DNA from: Larkinella humicola
GTDB lineage: Bacteria; Bacteroidota; Bacteroidia; Cytophagales; Spirosomataceae
Length of the DNA: 64,000 nt
NCBI RefSeq assembly: GCF_008727875.1
Contig: NZ_VTWS01000001.1
Coordinates: 1,736,001 to 1,800,000 of the forward strand
Reading direction: 5' to 3'
In this document: one piece after another, positions 43,132 through 53,443 of the stretch
Layout of the letters: each line of letters begins with the position of its first letter
Position numbering within the stretch: position 1 is the first letter of the stretch
Notes under the pieces: model-generated
Seen by the model: the letters and a program-made list of their open reading frames with translations, nothing else
Databases searched by the model: none
Told to the model about the DNA's origin: nothing
Program-made: the position numbers and the translations under genes

Positions 43132-44847
43132 TTACGACAGCTTGATCGTGTGCTGAAACGGTGTAAAACCGGTCAGGTAAACCGTGGGAGCCTCCATGGG
43201 TGGCAGAGCGCCCCGCAGCACCACGCCCTTGTGCAACGCCTTGCCCGGACCAAACGTAATCGTATCATTCTGAACGGTATACGAACCCGAATCGGCCGAC
43301 AGCAGGTGCGCGTTGGGTCGGGTGGGGTGCTTCACAATCCCCGAAAATGTTCCACCGCCCCGGAAGATCAGTTCCACCGAAACCGGTACGTTTTCGGTTC
43401 CGGTAATCTGAATATCCGCTTCCATCCCATTGCCGGTTTCCCGAATGGTTACTTTCGCTTGATACTGCTGAACCTCGGTTTTCTTACGGCTGGCATGCGG
43501 CATTTTTACCCAATCGCCGGCCGGATCAATTTTTTCCTTGGCAATCGGCTGATAATACGGGCCGTCCAGCGATTGGCTCAACACCCAGCTATCGCCCTGC
43601 TTCTCGATATTTTCCGATTGAAACTGCCCTTTTCCAAAAAAAGAAGCCGATACCCGGAGCCCCTGCAACACGGCCTCCCCTTTCGAAAAGGTGAGAAAAA
43701 CCGGGCTGGCCTTTAAAATGGTAGCGTCCCAGTTCCCGCGCCGAACCCGAACCAGACCCGAATGCGGAAAAGCTTTTACGTAGTTGGTGGGCAACGGTTT
43801 GCTGGCGGGCAATTCACTCCAAAACGTGGGATCTTCCAGGTAATAATCCAGAAAATGAACGCCCTTGAGCAGTACGGTTTTCTCAATTTGACGGCACAAA
43901 GCCGCCATTTCGCCGTTTTTGTCGTGCAAGGCCAAATACCGGGCGGGATAATAATACCCTTCCATCGTGCCGACCAGCGCTTTGTCCTGCCGATTTGATG
44001 CTTCAGTAACTACTTCGCCATTCGGGTGAATGTAGTAAAGTGTCATCGCCAGGTTTCTCCGCACGTATTCCAGAATCTCCGGTTTGTTCATTCCTTTGGC
44101 AATCGTGATCAGCAAACGATCGGTCAGGGGCGAATAAACCAGCGTGCTGCGCTCGTTATACTGCCCGTCCGCATCCATGTCGATGTGTTCACCCAGCCAT
44201 TGCTCGATGCGGTTTACGTAGCGGGCATCGGGCCAGAGCGTGTTCAGCTTGGTCAAAGCCGCCGACACCACCCAGCGGTGATTCGGTGTGTGAATACCGC
44301 CCACCGTCAACGCTTCACCCGCCCGTTGCAGAAAAGTTTTCAAATCAGGCAAAACCGTCTCCAGCCCCGGCGTTCCGGACCGGTTCAACAAGGTATACGC
44401 TGTGGTAAGCCGTTTGACAATAAAACCGGTATCGGGCGTCGAATGAAAGTTGGTCATGAGCAGGTCAATGGTTCCATCCGAATGCTGGATTTTCAGCAGA
44501 TATTTTACCGCCTGACCGGTTTCGGTCAGGAGTTCTTTCGACCGGTAAAACGTCGATTCCGGGCAGGAAATGGCGCAGGCATTCCGCCGGACAAAATCAG
44601 CCGTTGACTGCGGGCTAAAAATGTCATCCCCATCTTTTAAGCCCCCGAAAGCCGGATTGGCAGGGTCCTTGATGCGATTTGCCCGGATTTGTGCGATTTG
44701 CTGGTCATTGGCTTTAATGACCTCAAGCAGCCACGACGGTTTGGTGTCGGGCGCAGCGGCATAGGAACGGGCCAACGTGGCCGTAGTCAGGGTAGGCAGG
44801 CTGCAAACCGTTGCGGTTGCTATGCCTACGAATGTTCGTCGATCCAT
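43132..44847 (-). CDS. Tat-exported toroid-fold polysaccharide lyase-like protein
   Basis: A 571-residue protein with a twin-arginine-type signal (MDRRTFVG..., residues 1-30). The helical half (about 35-330) looks like an (alpha/alpha) toroid, and the C-terminal half (about 350-571) is a beta-sandwich, the layout of PL8/PL15/PL21-type lyases. Candidate active-site tracts are TPNHRWVV (187-194) and DGQYNERS (227-234), resembling the Asn/His and Tyr of uronic-acid lyases. I cannot name a PL family from sequence alone. The ATG directly abuts the TAG stop of the Gfo/Idh/MocA gene upstream, so the two are translationally coupled. Confidence 0.7.
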   Translation of the reverse strand: MDRRTFVGIATATVCSLPTLTTATLARSYAAAPDTKPSWLLEVIKANDQQIAQIRANRIKDPANPAFGGLKDGDDIFSPQSTADFVRRNACAISCPESTFYRSKELLTETGQAVKYLLKIQHSDGTIDLLMTNFHSTPDTGFIVKRLTTAYTLLNRSGTPGLETVLPDLKTFLQRAGEALTVGGIHTPNHRWVVSAALTKLNTLWPDARYVNRIEQWLGEHIDMDADGQYNERSTLVYSPLTDRLLITIAKGMNKPEILEYVRRNLAMTLYYIHPNGEVVTEASNRQDKALVGTMEGYYYPARYLALHDKNGEMAALCRQIEKTVLLKGVHFLDYYLEDPTFWSELPASKPLPTNYVKAFPHSGLVRVRRGNWDATILKASPVFLTFSKGEAVLQGLRVSASFFGKGQFQSENIEKQGDSWVLSQSLDGPYYQPIAKEKIDPAGDWVKMPHASRKKTEVQQYQAKVTIRETGNGMEADIQITGTENVPVSVELIFRGGGTFSGIVKHPTRPNAHLLSADSGSYTVQNDTITFGPGKALHKGVVLRGALPPMEAPTVYLTGFTPFQHTIKLS

Positions 44848-46218
<1,371 letters not shown>

Positions 46219-46270
46219 TTACATGAAGGTTTCGGACGGTAGACGCCGGGGTTTAAGATTCGGTGATTAT

Positions 46271-46290
46271 GTACTTTGTACGTAAAGTAC
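46271..46290. promoter_or_regulatory. GTACTTT-N6-AAAGTAC palindrome, candidate operator
   Basis: A 20-nt inverted repeat with 7-bp arms, GTACTTT (46271-46277) and AAAGTAC (46284-46290), around GTACGT. It sits in the 193-bp divergent gap between the oxidoreductase and heparinase-type genes, 53 bp from the oxidoreductase ATG. AAAGTACGTAAA at 19110-19120, upstream of susC, is a similar word. Confidence 0.55.
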
Positions 46291-46411
46291 GAAACTTTGG
46301 AAAACTACCAATTCAGGTAGAAGGAACTTTCAATTAGTAAACGGCCGACGGGTAGACTTCCCCCCGGGACTGACTTATGGCTTTGCAAACGAAACCATTC
46401 CTAATCCCTTC

Positions 46412-48286
46412 ATGAAAACTGCCCTTTTCGCCATTCTACTGCTGATCTACACCCCGGTAATGGCCCAAAACGACCACATCGGGACGCAGGCTTCCCTGCC
46501 CAATCACCCGCGGATTCTGCTGCTGAAAGGCGAAGAAGAGCCGATCAAACAAACCATCGGTTCCGACAAAACCTGGGAGAAAATGCACAACGTCATCCTG
46601 GCCGAATGCGACGTGCTGCTGAATGAAGCCCCCATCGAACGGATTCAGATTGGTCGGCGGTTGCTCGGTAAATCGCGGGAAGGGCTCCGTCGGATTTTTT
46701 ACCTGTCCTACGCCTGGCGGATGACCCAGCAGGAAAATTACCTGCGACGGGCCGAAAAAGAACTGCTCGCCATTTCGGCTTTCAGCGACTGGAATCCGTC
46801 ACACTTTCTGGATGTCGGTGAAATGACGATGGCGGTGGCGATTGGTTACGACTGGCTGTACTACGGTTTGTCTGAACAATCCCGCGCCCGCATCAAAGAC
46901 GCGATCTTAAAAAAGGGCATTGAACCGTCCTTGAATCCCAAATACAATAGCTGGCTCAAATCGAGCAACAACTGGAACCAGGTTTGCAACGCCGGTATGG
47001 TCTACGGTGCGCTCGCTATTTTTGAAGAACAGCCGGAACTGGCCAAGAGCATCGTCAACCGGGCGGTCGATGCGGTGGTGTTGCCCATGGCCGACTACAT
47101 TCCGGATGGAGCCTATCCCGAAGGCTACAGCTACTGGGGCTACGGAACGAGCTTTAACGTTATGTTGATCAGCGCATTGGAAAAAGCATTCGGCAAAGAT
47201 TTTGGGTTGGTCGCTCAACCCGGTTTTCTAAAGACGGCGGCTTATCTGCAAAACATGACGGGGCCATCCGGCGATGCCTATAATTATTCCGATTCAGGGT
47301 TGGGGGGCGGACTGGAACCGGCCATGTTCTGGTTTGCCAATCGCCTGAAAAATCCTTCGCTGCTGTGGGTCGAACGAAATAACCTGATGAACGAAGACCC
47401 GAAAAAGCTGGTCAGAGACCGTTTGTTACCCGCCACCATGCTCTGGAGTGGCGGTATTGGAATTGCTTCCATGGCCGAGCCCAAAGAATTGATGTGGAGC
47501 GGAAACGGAAAAAACCCGGTGGCTATGATGCGGACGTCGTGGAGCGACCCCGCAGCGATCTATGTTGGTGTCAAAGGGGGCAGCCCCTCCAACAGCCACG
47601 CGCACATGGATGTCGGCTCGTTCATCATGGAAGCCGACGGGGTGCGCTGGGCCATGGATTTCGGGATGCAGGATTACGAATCGCTGGAATCGAAAGGCGT
47701 GGATTTGTGGAACCGGGCCCAGGACTCGCAACGCTGGCAGGTATTCCGCTACAACAACTTTGTACACAATACGCTGACGGTCAACAACGAGATGCAGCGC
47801 GTTTTTGAGAAAGCCCCCATCACGTCGCTCGCCAAAACGCCCTTGTTCATGAACGCGGTGATGGATCTGAAAGACCTCTACAAAGGTGGTCTGACCAAAG
47901 CCACGCGCGGGGTTGCGCTGGTCAACAAAGCCTACGTGGTGGTTCGGGATGAACTCGAAAGCCCGGCTGCCGAAACGACCGTTCGCTGGACGATGCTGAC
48001 TCCAGCCGACGTCAAACTGATCGGAAAGAATAAAGCCGAACTGACCAAAGACGGGAAAAAACTGATGCTGGAGGTGCGCGAACCGGCAAAGGTGGTGCTA
48101 AAAACCTGGTCGACCGAGCCAACCCACGACTACGATGCGGCCAACCCCGGCACCATTCGGGTCGGTTTCGAAGTGCAGGTTCCCGCCAGTTCAAAAACCG
48201 CCCTGACGGTTTTACTCATCCCCGAAAAAGCCGTTAAAACCGCTGGTTCAAAAGTGCCGGCCCTGGAGAAGTGGCCGAAAGATTAG
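46412..48286 (+). CDS. heparinase II/III-family protein
   Basis: A 624-residue secreted protein with a signal peptide (1-18, ending PVMAQ). The N-terminal (alpha/alpha) toroid covers about 35-340, with SSNNWNQVCNAGM (184-196) and PDGAYPEGYSYWGYG (231-245). The Heparinase II/III beta-sandwich begins near 365, with SNSHAHMDVGSFIMEADG (393-410) carrying His396/His398. These are the substrate and metal-site blocks of PL12/PL21-like lyases. The substrate would be an acidic polysaccharide such as heparan-like material, alginate or another uronate polymer; it cannot be chosen here. It is transcribed divergently from the oxidoreductase/lyase operon and probably belongs to the same pathway. Confidence 0.88.
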   Translation: MKTALFAILLLIYTPVMAQNDHIGTQASLPNHPRILLLKGEEEPIKQTIGSDKTWEKMHNVILAECDVLLNEAPIERIQIGRRLLGKSREGLRRIFYLSYAWRMTQQENYLRRAEKELLAISAFSDWNPSHFLDVGEMTMAVAIGYDWLYYGLSEQSRARIKDAILKKGIEPSLNPKYNSWLKSSNNWNQVCNAGMVYGALAIFEEQPELAKSIVNRAVDAVVLPMADYIPDGAYPEGYSYWGYGTSFNVMLISALEKAFGKDFGLVAQPGFLKTAAYLQNMTGPSGDAYNYSDSGLGGGLEPAMFWFANRLKNPSLLWVERNNLMNEDPKKLVRDRLLPATMLWSGGIGIASMAEPKELMWSGNGKNPVAMMRTSWSDPAAIYVGVKGGSPSNSHAHMDVGSFIMEADGVRWAMDFGMQDYESLESKGVDLWNRAQDSQRWQVFRYNNFVHNTLTVNNEMQRVFEKAPITSLAKTPLFMNAVMDLKDLYKGGLTKATRGVALVNKAYVVVRDELESPAAETTVRWTMLTPADVKLIGKNKAELTKDGKKLMLEVREPAKVVLKTWSTEPTHDYDAANPGTIRVGFEVQVPASSKTALTVLLIPEKAVKTAGSKVPALEKWPKD

Positions 48287-48312
48287 TTTGTGGTTTACAG
48301 TTTACGGTTTAC

Positions 48313-48345
48313 GGTGGCTGACGCATGAAGTACGCGTCAGCCACC
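48313..48345. repeat. hairpin repeat sharing GGTGGCTGACGC with 15 kb locus
   Basis: GGTGGCTGACGC (48313-48324) and GCGTCAGCCACC (48334-48345) form a perfect 12-bp stem with a 9-nt loop. Outer GTGGTTTAC / GTAAACCAC words extend it to about 48291-48362. It lies between convergent genes. Confidence 0.88.
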
Positions 48346-48364
48346 GAATACCGTAAACCACAAG

Positions 48365-49282
48365 CTAAATCGACGTATACGAATACGATTCGGCTTCTTC
48401 GTTTGGATCTTCGTCATCCAGCCACAGTTCTTCCGACTCCAGCGTGACGTCGATGTCTTCCATTCTGCGTTGCAGGGGTTCAAACTTTCCGCGTGGCAAC
48501 CACTTCACCAGCACGCCTGTAAGAACCATTGAAAATGCTGCGGCTGATAGCGCAATGGCGTTATTTTTTCTGTATTGCTTCGTGGCAATACCGGCTAAAC
48601 CCGCTACGAAGGGCAGCATATACCAGGGATCATTGAGCCGCCGGGCCACGGTATACGCCACTCCGGTGGTGGCTCCCAGCACGCCAATGAACACGGGTGT
48701 ATCGCGATCAGGGTTCGGTTTCCAGACTTTCAGATTCAACAACAGATTCGGGGTACCGACGACCGAGGCCGTGGTGAGCCAGCCCGCATACAGGCTAAAT
48801 GGAATACGAAGGTATTTCTCCGGGCTTTTGACTTTGGTTTCTCCAATTTCGAGTTGGTGGTGAAGGGCCAGTGCCACCGGCAAGCTGGCTTTCGTAACCA
48901 GATCGGAGCCAATCATGCTTTCCATGCGCGGGTCGGAGAATAGCCGCCCGAAAACCGCATTCAGCACGTAGCTGATGGCCAGCCAGGGAGCGGCTTTCCG
49001 ATACCGGCGGTTGGGTAGCTGGGAAGGAAAAGCTTGATGAACAGCGTAAGCTGCCGTTCCGGCGTAGATGGTCGACCAGACGACGCCAAACGTCCAGCCG
49101 TCGGGAATAATCGGGTTGGCATCGAACACCTGACGGTATTCGGGCAAAACCGGATCAGTTTCTTCTTCGTCCTTTCGTTTCGTTGACGACGTTGCCGGTC
49201 GGTTGGCGGTTGCCGTGTAGAGAATACTGCCAATCACCAAAACGGCGGTTCCCAGACGCCACAAAAATGAGTTGTTCTTCAT
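48365..49282 (-). CDS. TspO/MBR-like tryptophan-rich membrane protein
   Basis: A 305-residue inner-membrane protein. An N-terminal helix (8-27) and a charged linker (KRKDEEETDP) are followed by a TspO-like core. Residues 57-75 carry IIPDGWTFGVVWSTIYAG, matching the PPGWVFGPVWxxLY pattern of that family, and IPFSLYAGWLTTASVVGTPN matches the conserved fourth-helix block. More helices follow, and the C-terminus is a long acidic tail (WLDDEDPNEEAESYSY). TspO proteins bind porphyrins and sterols. The sequence is longer and more diverged than classical TspO. Confidence 0.72.
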   Translation of the reverse strand: MKNNSFLWRLGTAVLVIGSILYTATANRPATSSTKRKDEEETDPVLPEYRQVFDANPIIPDGWTFGVVWSTIYAGTAAYAVHQAFPSQLPNRRYRKAAPWLAISYVLNAVFGRLFSDPRMESMIGSDLVTKASLPVALALHHQLEIGETKVKSPEKYLRIPFSLYAGWLTTASVVGTPNLLLNLKVWKPNPDRDTPVFIGVLGATTGVAYTVARRLNDPWYMLPFVAGLAGIATKQYRKNNAIALSAAAFSMVLTGVLVKWLPRGKFEPLQRRMEDIDVTLESEELWLDDEDPNEEAESYSYTSI

Positions 49283-49308
49283 ACGATCTGACTGTTAAAC
49301 GGTAGCAC

Positions 49309-49344
49309 GGCCCATCCCTGACACTTGAGCGTCAGGGATGGGCC
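49309..49344 (-). terminator. hairpin terminator after the OmpA-domain gene
   Basis: A 14-bp perfect stem, GGCCCATCCCTGAC (49309-49322) with GTCAGGGATGGGCC (49331-49344), has an 8-nt loop. It lies downstream of the minus-strand gene that ends at 49393. Confidence 0.85.
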
Positions 49345-49392
49345 TCTTGTTTGCTAACAATCAGAAACGGGAGATGTTGGAAAGTTTTCGGC

Positions 49393-50679
49393 TTATTTGA
49401 TCACCACCTTCACATCGATTTGCTTCAGGCGCGGTTTGCCGATAGCAGTGGAGTCGCCGGGCCTGATGCCGGTTCCGAGGCCAATGGCATCGATTCGAAT
49501 GTAGTTGATGCCCGATTTGATCAGTTGGTTTTTGATGTTCAACACCCGCGTAACGGACAGGGCTTTGTTGCCCATCGGCGGAACGGCGTCGTTGGCATAC
49601 CCTACCAACCGGATTTGCACAACCGGGTTGTTTTTCAGCAAAGTCGACAATTCGCCCACGGTTGCCATTCCGGCGGGTTTTAGCTGATCGGTCCCCGGTT
49701 CGAAATCCAGGGCCGGCACTTTAAAACTGCGTCCGGCTGGTGCCTGCGGATTGGTCAGGTAATTCGCCAGGGCGGTCATGATCGGGCTGGTGACCGTTCC
49801 GGAGCCGGGCAAAGTCGTCAAAGCAGCCGAATCGGTTCGGGCCGTAAGGGCCGGACGGATTTTGGCCGAATCGACGGGTGCGATGGCGGCCGAGTCAACA
49901 AATTCGGTGGAGGTTGCTTCTTCCTCGTTAGCCGATGAATACGACTGGGTATTGTTCCAGATGTAATACGCAGCACCCGCCAAAGCCAGCAGTGCCAACG
50001 CTCCAACGCCCCATTTCACGAGCGAGCCATTGCCCTCTTCCTCGGGTTCGGGCGTAAACCGCTGCCGCTCCTGAACAGGGGAGCGTTCGGCCAGACCGGT
50101 TCGTTTGGCGGGCGTAACACCCACGGCCAGCAGTTGCTGGATATTCAATCCTTCAGCAATCCGGTCGAGCAGCCGTTCGGGGGTCAATTCAATCAGATGG
50201 TCGCGCTGATCGGCGAGCAGGGCGGCCAAACTGTCAGCATCCAGTTTTTTTTCCACCACCAGTTTATTCAGTGTTCCCAACACCAGGGGTGTCACCAGCC
50301 CCAGCAAGGTAATGGCCGCGGAGTTCTTGATGTTGGCATAGCCGGAAATAGCCAGCCCAATGGCACTTTTCATGGCGGGCAGCAGGTGGCTGATGCTGTT
50401 GCTACCCTGGTCGGCCAGCCGGTTAATTTGCTCGGGATCTCGGAGGAGTTCGGGAAAGGTAGCGACGAGATTGGCGTCGAACTTTCCCTTTTGAATGGCA
50501 TTATATAATTGATTAACCCCGATTTCGGTCGTTGTCCGTTTCATCAGACCCGCTACTACGGTATGAATCAGCCCTTCCAGGGCGACCCGGGTTTTTTCCG
50601 GATTCTCATCAACGTAATAGGCCGCCCGGGAAACAACCGAATCAGTCAGGTTTTCTTTCAGTTCGACTAATAAATTCAT
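49393..50679 (-). CDS. DUF937 plus OmpA-like domain membrane protein
   Basis: A 428-residue protein. Residues 1-170 resemble the DUF937 helical repeat region (SRAAYYVDENPEKTRVALEGL; LGLVTPLVLGTLNKLV). One transmembrane helix is at about 220-240 (VKWGVGALALLALAGAAYYIW), then a Ser/Ala/Thr-rich linker, and an OmpA-like peptidoglycan-binding domain at about 315-428 (LDFEPGTDQLKPAGMATVGEL; VRLVGYANDA; DAIGLGTGIRPGDS). The OmpA domain should sit in the periplasm and hold murein, with DUF937 in the cytoplasm. The role is unknown. It is downstream of a 270-bp purine-rich spacer after pheS. Confidence 0.87.
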   Translation of the reverse strand: MNLLVELKENLTDSVVSRAAYYVDENPEKTRVALEGLIHTVVAGLMKRTTTEIGVNQLYNAIQKGKFDANLVATFPELLRDPEQINRLADQGSNSISHLLPAMKSAIGLAISGYANIKNSAAITLLGLVTPLVLGTLNKLVVEKKLDADSLAALLADQRDHLIELTPERLLDRIAEGLNIQQLLAVGVTPAKRTGLAERSPVQERQRFTPEPEEEGNGSLVKWGVGALALLALAGAAYYIWNNTQSYSSANEEEATSTEFVDSAAIAPVDSAKIRPALTARTDSAALTTLPGSGTVTSPIMTALANYLTNPQAPAGRSFKVPALDFEPGTDQLKPAGMATVGELSTLLKNNPVVQIRLVGYANDAVPPMGNKALSVTRVLNIKNQLIKSGINYIRIDAIGLGTGIRPGDSTAIGKPRLKQIDVKVVIK

Positions 50680-50949
50680 AAAGACGATATTGCATGGGAA
50701 CTAACACATCAACACATAGACCACATCCGCATACACGAGGCTGACGAATACAATATGAAGGATAAAGTTAGACAAAAAAAAGGAGCCAGAAGCGGGAAGT
50801 GAAAATCCGGGCTGCATTTTAGACAAAAAAAAGAAGTGAGAGGATCGAAGTAAGAGAAAAGAGGTAATAAATAGGAGAAAAGAAATTTGAAGGTAGAAAC
50901 CGTCAAACCTTTTTTCCCTCTTTTCTTTTACAGCCATCCTCCCACCCGA
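50680..50949. other. 270-bp spacer, purine-rich on the plus strand
   Basis: It holds two copies of AGACAAAAAAAxGxAG about 50 bp apart (near 50771 and 50821) and a GAAAAGAGG / CCTCTTTTC pair (50856-50864 and 50917-50925). No gene is seen. It probably carries the pheS terminator and the promoter of the OmpA-domain gene. Confidence 0.45.
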
Positions 50950-52002
50950 TCAGGCACCCTGAAACTGGCGGAGAAACCGCACGTCGTTTTCGGTGTACAG
51001 CCGCAGGTCATTTACCCCGTAACGAAGCTGTGTAATGCGCTCAACACCCATCCCGAACGCATACCCGGTATATTCCTCCGGATCAATGCCACAATTCAGC
51101 AGAACGTTCGGATCGACCATTCCGGACCCGGCGATTTCGACCCAACCGCTGTGTTTGCAAATGTTACAGCCTTTTCCGTGGCAGATCTGGCACGAAATGT
51201 CGATTTCGGCGCTGGGTTCGGTAAACGGAAAATAGGAAGGCCGGAACCGAATTTTTACATCTTTGGCAAACATCTCCTTCACAAAATGGTAGAGCGTGTC
51301 TTTCAGGTCCTTGAATCCGACGTTCTTATCAACGTATAAACCTTCAATCTGGTGAAACATGCAATGCGCCCGCGCCGAAATGGCTTCGTTGCGGTAGACC
51401 CGTCCGGGCATGATGGCGCGGATGGGCTGGAAGGTTGTATTGTATTTCTGATGCTCCATCAACCGGATCTGCACATTCGACGTATGCGTCCGCAATAACA
51501 AGTCGGCGGGGGCACCACTGCTCTTTTTTTCCACAAAAAACGTGTCCTGCATGTCGCGGGCCGGGTGATTATCCGGAAAGTTCAGGGCACCGAAATTATA
51601 CCAGTCGGTTTCGATTTCGGGGCCATCCGCCACGCTGAACCCGATCCGGCCAAAAATACGGATGATTTGCTGACGTACAATAGTGAGCGGATGTTGCGCT
51701 CCATACTGATTCGGAACTACCGGAAGACTCAGGTCGGCGGGGGCGGTTACCTCGTCGGCCTGGCCGTTTTCCAGCGACGTACTGAACTCTTTAAACCGCT
51801 GCTGGGCAAAATCTTTCAGCGAATTTAACTCCTGACCGACGGCCCGACGGTCTTCCTGCGGTACCTGCTTTAATTTCTCAAACAGATCCGTAACGACGCC
51901 TTTCCGTCCGATGTAGCGAAGACGGAATTGTTCCAACTGATCCTTGGATTGAATTTGAACCTCTTCAATCTCCTGATAAATTTCTTTGACTTTATCCAGC
52001 AT
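50950..52002 (-). CDS. pheS: phenylalanine--tRNA ligase alpha subunit
   Basis: A 350-residue catalytic subunit of the class II alpha2-beta2 phenylalanyl-tRNA synthetase. The N-terminal coiled coil (1-80) includes IRYIGRKG-like residues, then the catalytic core with DNHPARDMQDTFF, LLLRTHTSNVQIR, FHQIEGLYVD, RPSYFPFTEPSAEIDI, and GMGVERITQLRYGV. The start at 52002 fits the family, and the longer frame from 52137 lacks homology. The pheT gene is not adjacent, as is common in this phylum. A TATCTTTG -7-like element on the minus strand (52037-52030) precedes it. Confidence 0.96.
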   Translation of the reverse strand: MLDKVKEIYQEIEEVQIQSKDQLEQFRLRYIGRKGVVTDLFEKLKQVPQEDRRAVGQELNSLKDFAQQRFKEFSTSLENGQADEVTAPADLSLPVVPNQYGAQHPLTIVRQQIIRIFGRIGFSVADGPEIETDWYNFGALNFPDNHPARDMQDTFFVEKKSSGAPADLLLRTHTSNVQIRLMEHQKYNTTFQPIRAIMPGRVYRNEAISARAHCMFHQIEGLYVDKNVGFKDLKDTLYHFVKEMFAKDVKIRFRPSYFPFTEPSAEIDISCQICHGKGCNICKHSGWVEIAGSGMVDPNVLLNCGIDPEEYTGYAFGMGVERITQLRYGVNDLRLYTENDVRFLRQFQGA

Positions 52003-52218
52003 GCGCTTTGTATTCTGTCGGGGTTGTGGCAAAGATAACCATTTTCCGGGCACCGTTAAAAATAGATCTTGACCGTTCATCACATGTCGCGGTACGGTTG
52101 TTGGGCGGTGTATTGACAACAGGCGACTGAGGTACATCTTCGAAAATACCGCACAATCAGAGGTAACCTGCTCAAAATCAATACAAATTCTTTGTTACAC
52201 AATCTTACTCGATCCATT

Positions 52219-52650
52219 ATGGAATCCATCTTAAAGGAAAATCTTTTCGACCAAGTGTCCACAAAATTCCCCAAAAGTGTGGAAAAAAAGTCCACCCCCT
52301 CCGTTGCCCAAAAACTTCTCATTCCTTTTTACGACCGAAAAAGAACGATCTCACTCGAAGAAATTGTCCGTCTGGAAGGTTCCGGGAATTACACGAATTT
52401 TTTCCTGAAAGATGGCACCCGCATGCTGGTATCACGGACCTTGAAAGAATACGAAGATCTTTTGGATGGTGAAGCATTTGTACGCGTTCATAAATCATGC
52501 ATCGTGAATCTGTGTTATGTCCGCCGTTTCTACGTCAAGAAAGAAGGCGAACTGGAATTGAACGATGGACAGCAAGTAAAAATCTCCCGGCGCCGGGCTC
52601 AAAACTTTATAGACCGAATTCGCAATTTCTCACCGAGTATTGTACGGTAA
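52219..52650 (+). CDS. LytTR DNA-binding protein without receiver, copy 1
   Basis: A 143-residue protein consisting of a short N-terminus (1-35) and one LytTR domain (about 40-138): KRTISLEEIVRLEGSGNYTNFF, LVSRTLKEYEDLL, FVRVHKSCIVNLCYV, and QQVKISRRRAQNF. No receiver or membrane domain is present. The ATG at 52219 is preferred to a TTG 27 nt upstream. A second gene with the same architecture lies 255 bp downstream in the same orientation. It may regulate genes directly or be controlled by a partner protein. Confidence 0.88.
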   Translation: MESILKENLFDQVSTKFPKSVEKKSTPSVAQKLLIPFYDRKRTISLEEIVRLEGSGNYTNFFLKDGTRMLVSRTLKEYEDLLDGEAFVRVHKSCIVNLCYVRRFYVKKEGELELNDGQQVKISRRRAQNFIDRIRNFSPSIVR

Positions 52651-52764
52651 TTCATACCGCTAAATTCCCGCAGGTTATGTGTAGTATACGCAAACCGTCA
52701 CTACGTAGAAATACGTAATCGGTCAAGGGGATATACGGAATGTAACCGCACAATTTACAAGATA

Positions 52765-52820
52765 AAGGCTTGATATTTAGTCACTTAACCAATCAGGTAA
52801 GTCGCTAAATGTCAAGCCTT
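52765..52820 (+). terminator. hairpin between the LytTR genes
   Basis: AAGGCTTGATATTTAGT (52765-52781) pairs with GCTAAATGTCAAGCCTT (52804-52820) at 15 of 17 positions. An inner ACTTA/TAAGT pair lengthens the stem, and the tail is CCTTTTTAG. It probably terminates copy 1. Confidence 0.75.
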
Positions 52821-52905
52821 CCTTTTTAGTGAACGGCAATTTGAGCTAGTTTTGTCATGTCAGTAACAACAAAAAACATAAACAAAACTCTAATCGTCAA
52901 TCGCT

Positions 52906-53319
52906 ATGGAATCGCTCGCATATCCTTCCTCTACGACACTGCAACCATTGTTTCCCCGGATGTATCAGCGTAACGCGAGCCGCATCGCGCTGCCTTACCT
53001 GAATCGCAATATCATGATCTCGGTGGATGACGTCGTTAGTCTGCACGGAGAAGGAAATTATACGTTCATCACAACGCGTGACAAGAAGCGGTATCTGGTT
53101 TCCAAAACATTGAAAGCGTTCGAGCACATGCTCGATCAGTCGATGTTCCTGCGGATTCATAAATCGACCATCATCAACCTGGCTTACGTCCAGTTCAGCG
53201 TCTTCGCCACCGAGCGCATCGTTCGGTTGACCGACGGCCAGGAGGTAGCCATCTCCCGGCGCCGGATGAAGGAAATCAGCCAGCGCTTGAACGGTTTCAT
53301 GCAGTCGTTATTCAACTGA
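52906..53319 (+). CDS. LytTR DNA-binding protein without receiver, copy 2
   Basis: A 137-residue paralogue of the preceding LytTR protein. The domain (about 35-130) has NIMISVDDVVSLHGEGNYTFI, LVSKTLKAFEHML, FLRIHKSTIINLAYV, and EVAISRRRMKEIS. The N-terminal 30 residues are unrelated to copy 1. It has its own -7-like element (TAGTTTTG, 52847-52854) and its own terminator, so the two copies can be expressed independently. No kinase is adjacent. Confidence 0.88.
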   Translation: MESLAYPSSTTLQPLFPRMYQRNASRIALPYLNRNIMISVDDVVSLHGEGNYTFITTRDKKRYLVSKTLKAFEHMLDQSMFLRIHKSTIINLAYVQFSVFATERIVRLTDGQEVAISRRRMKEISQRLNGFMQSLFN

Positions 53320-53375
53320 TTGCCATCCATACAACATTACATATACGGTTTATTTTGGGTTAGTTGAGCAGAACA

Positions 53376-53416
53376 GCCGTTGTCGGCTCCTTCGGGACGT
53401 GACAACGGCATGTTTT
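53376..53416 (+). terminator. UUCG-tetraloop terminator
   Basis: GCCGTTGTC (53376-53384) pairs perfectly with GACAACGGC (53401-53409). An inner TCC-TTCG-GGA makes a stable tetraloop, and a T7 run follows. Confidence 0.88.
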
Positions 53417-53443
53417 TTTATTCCCTTTGCGATTTCTAAAGAT

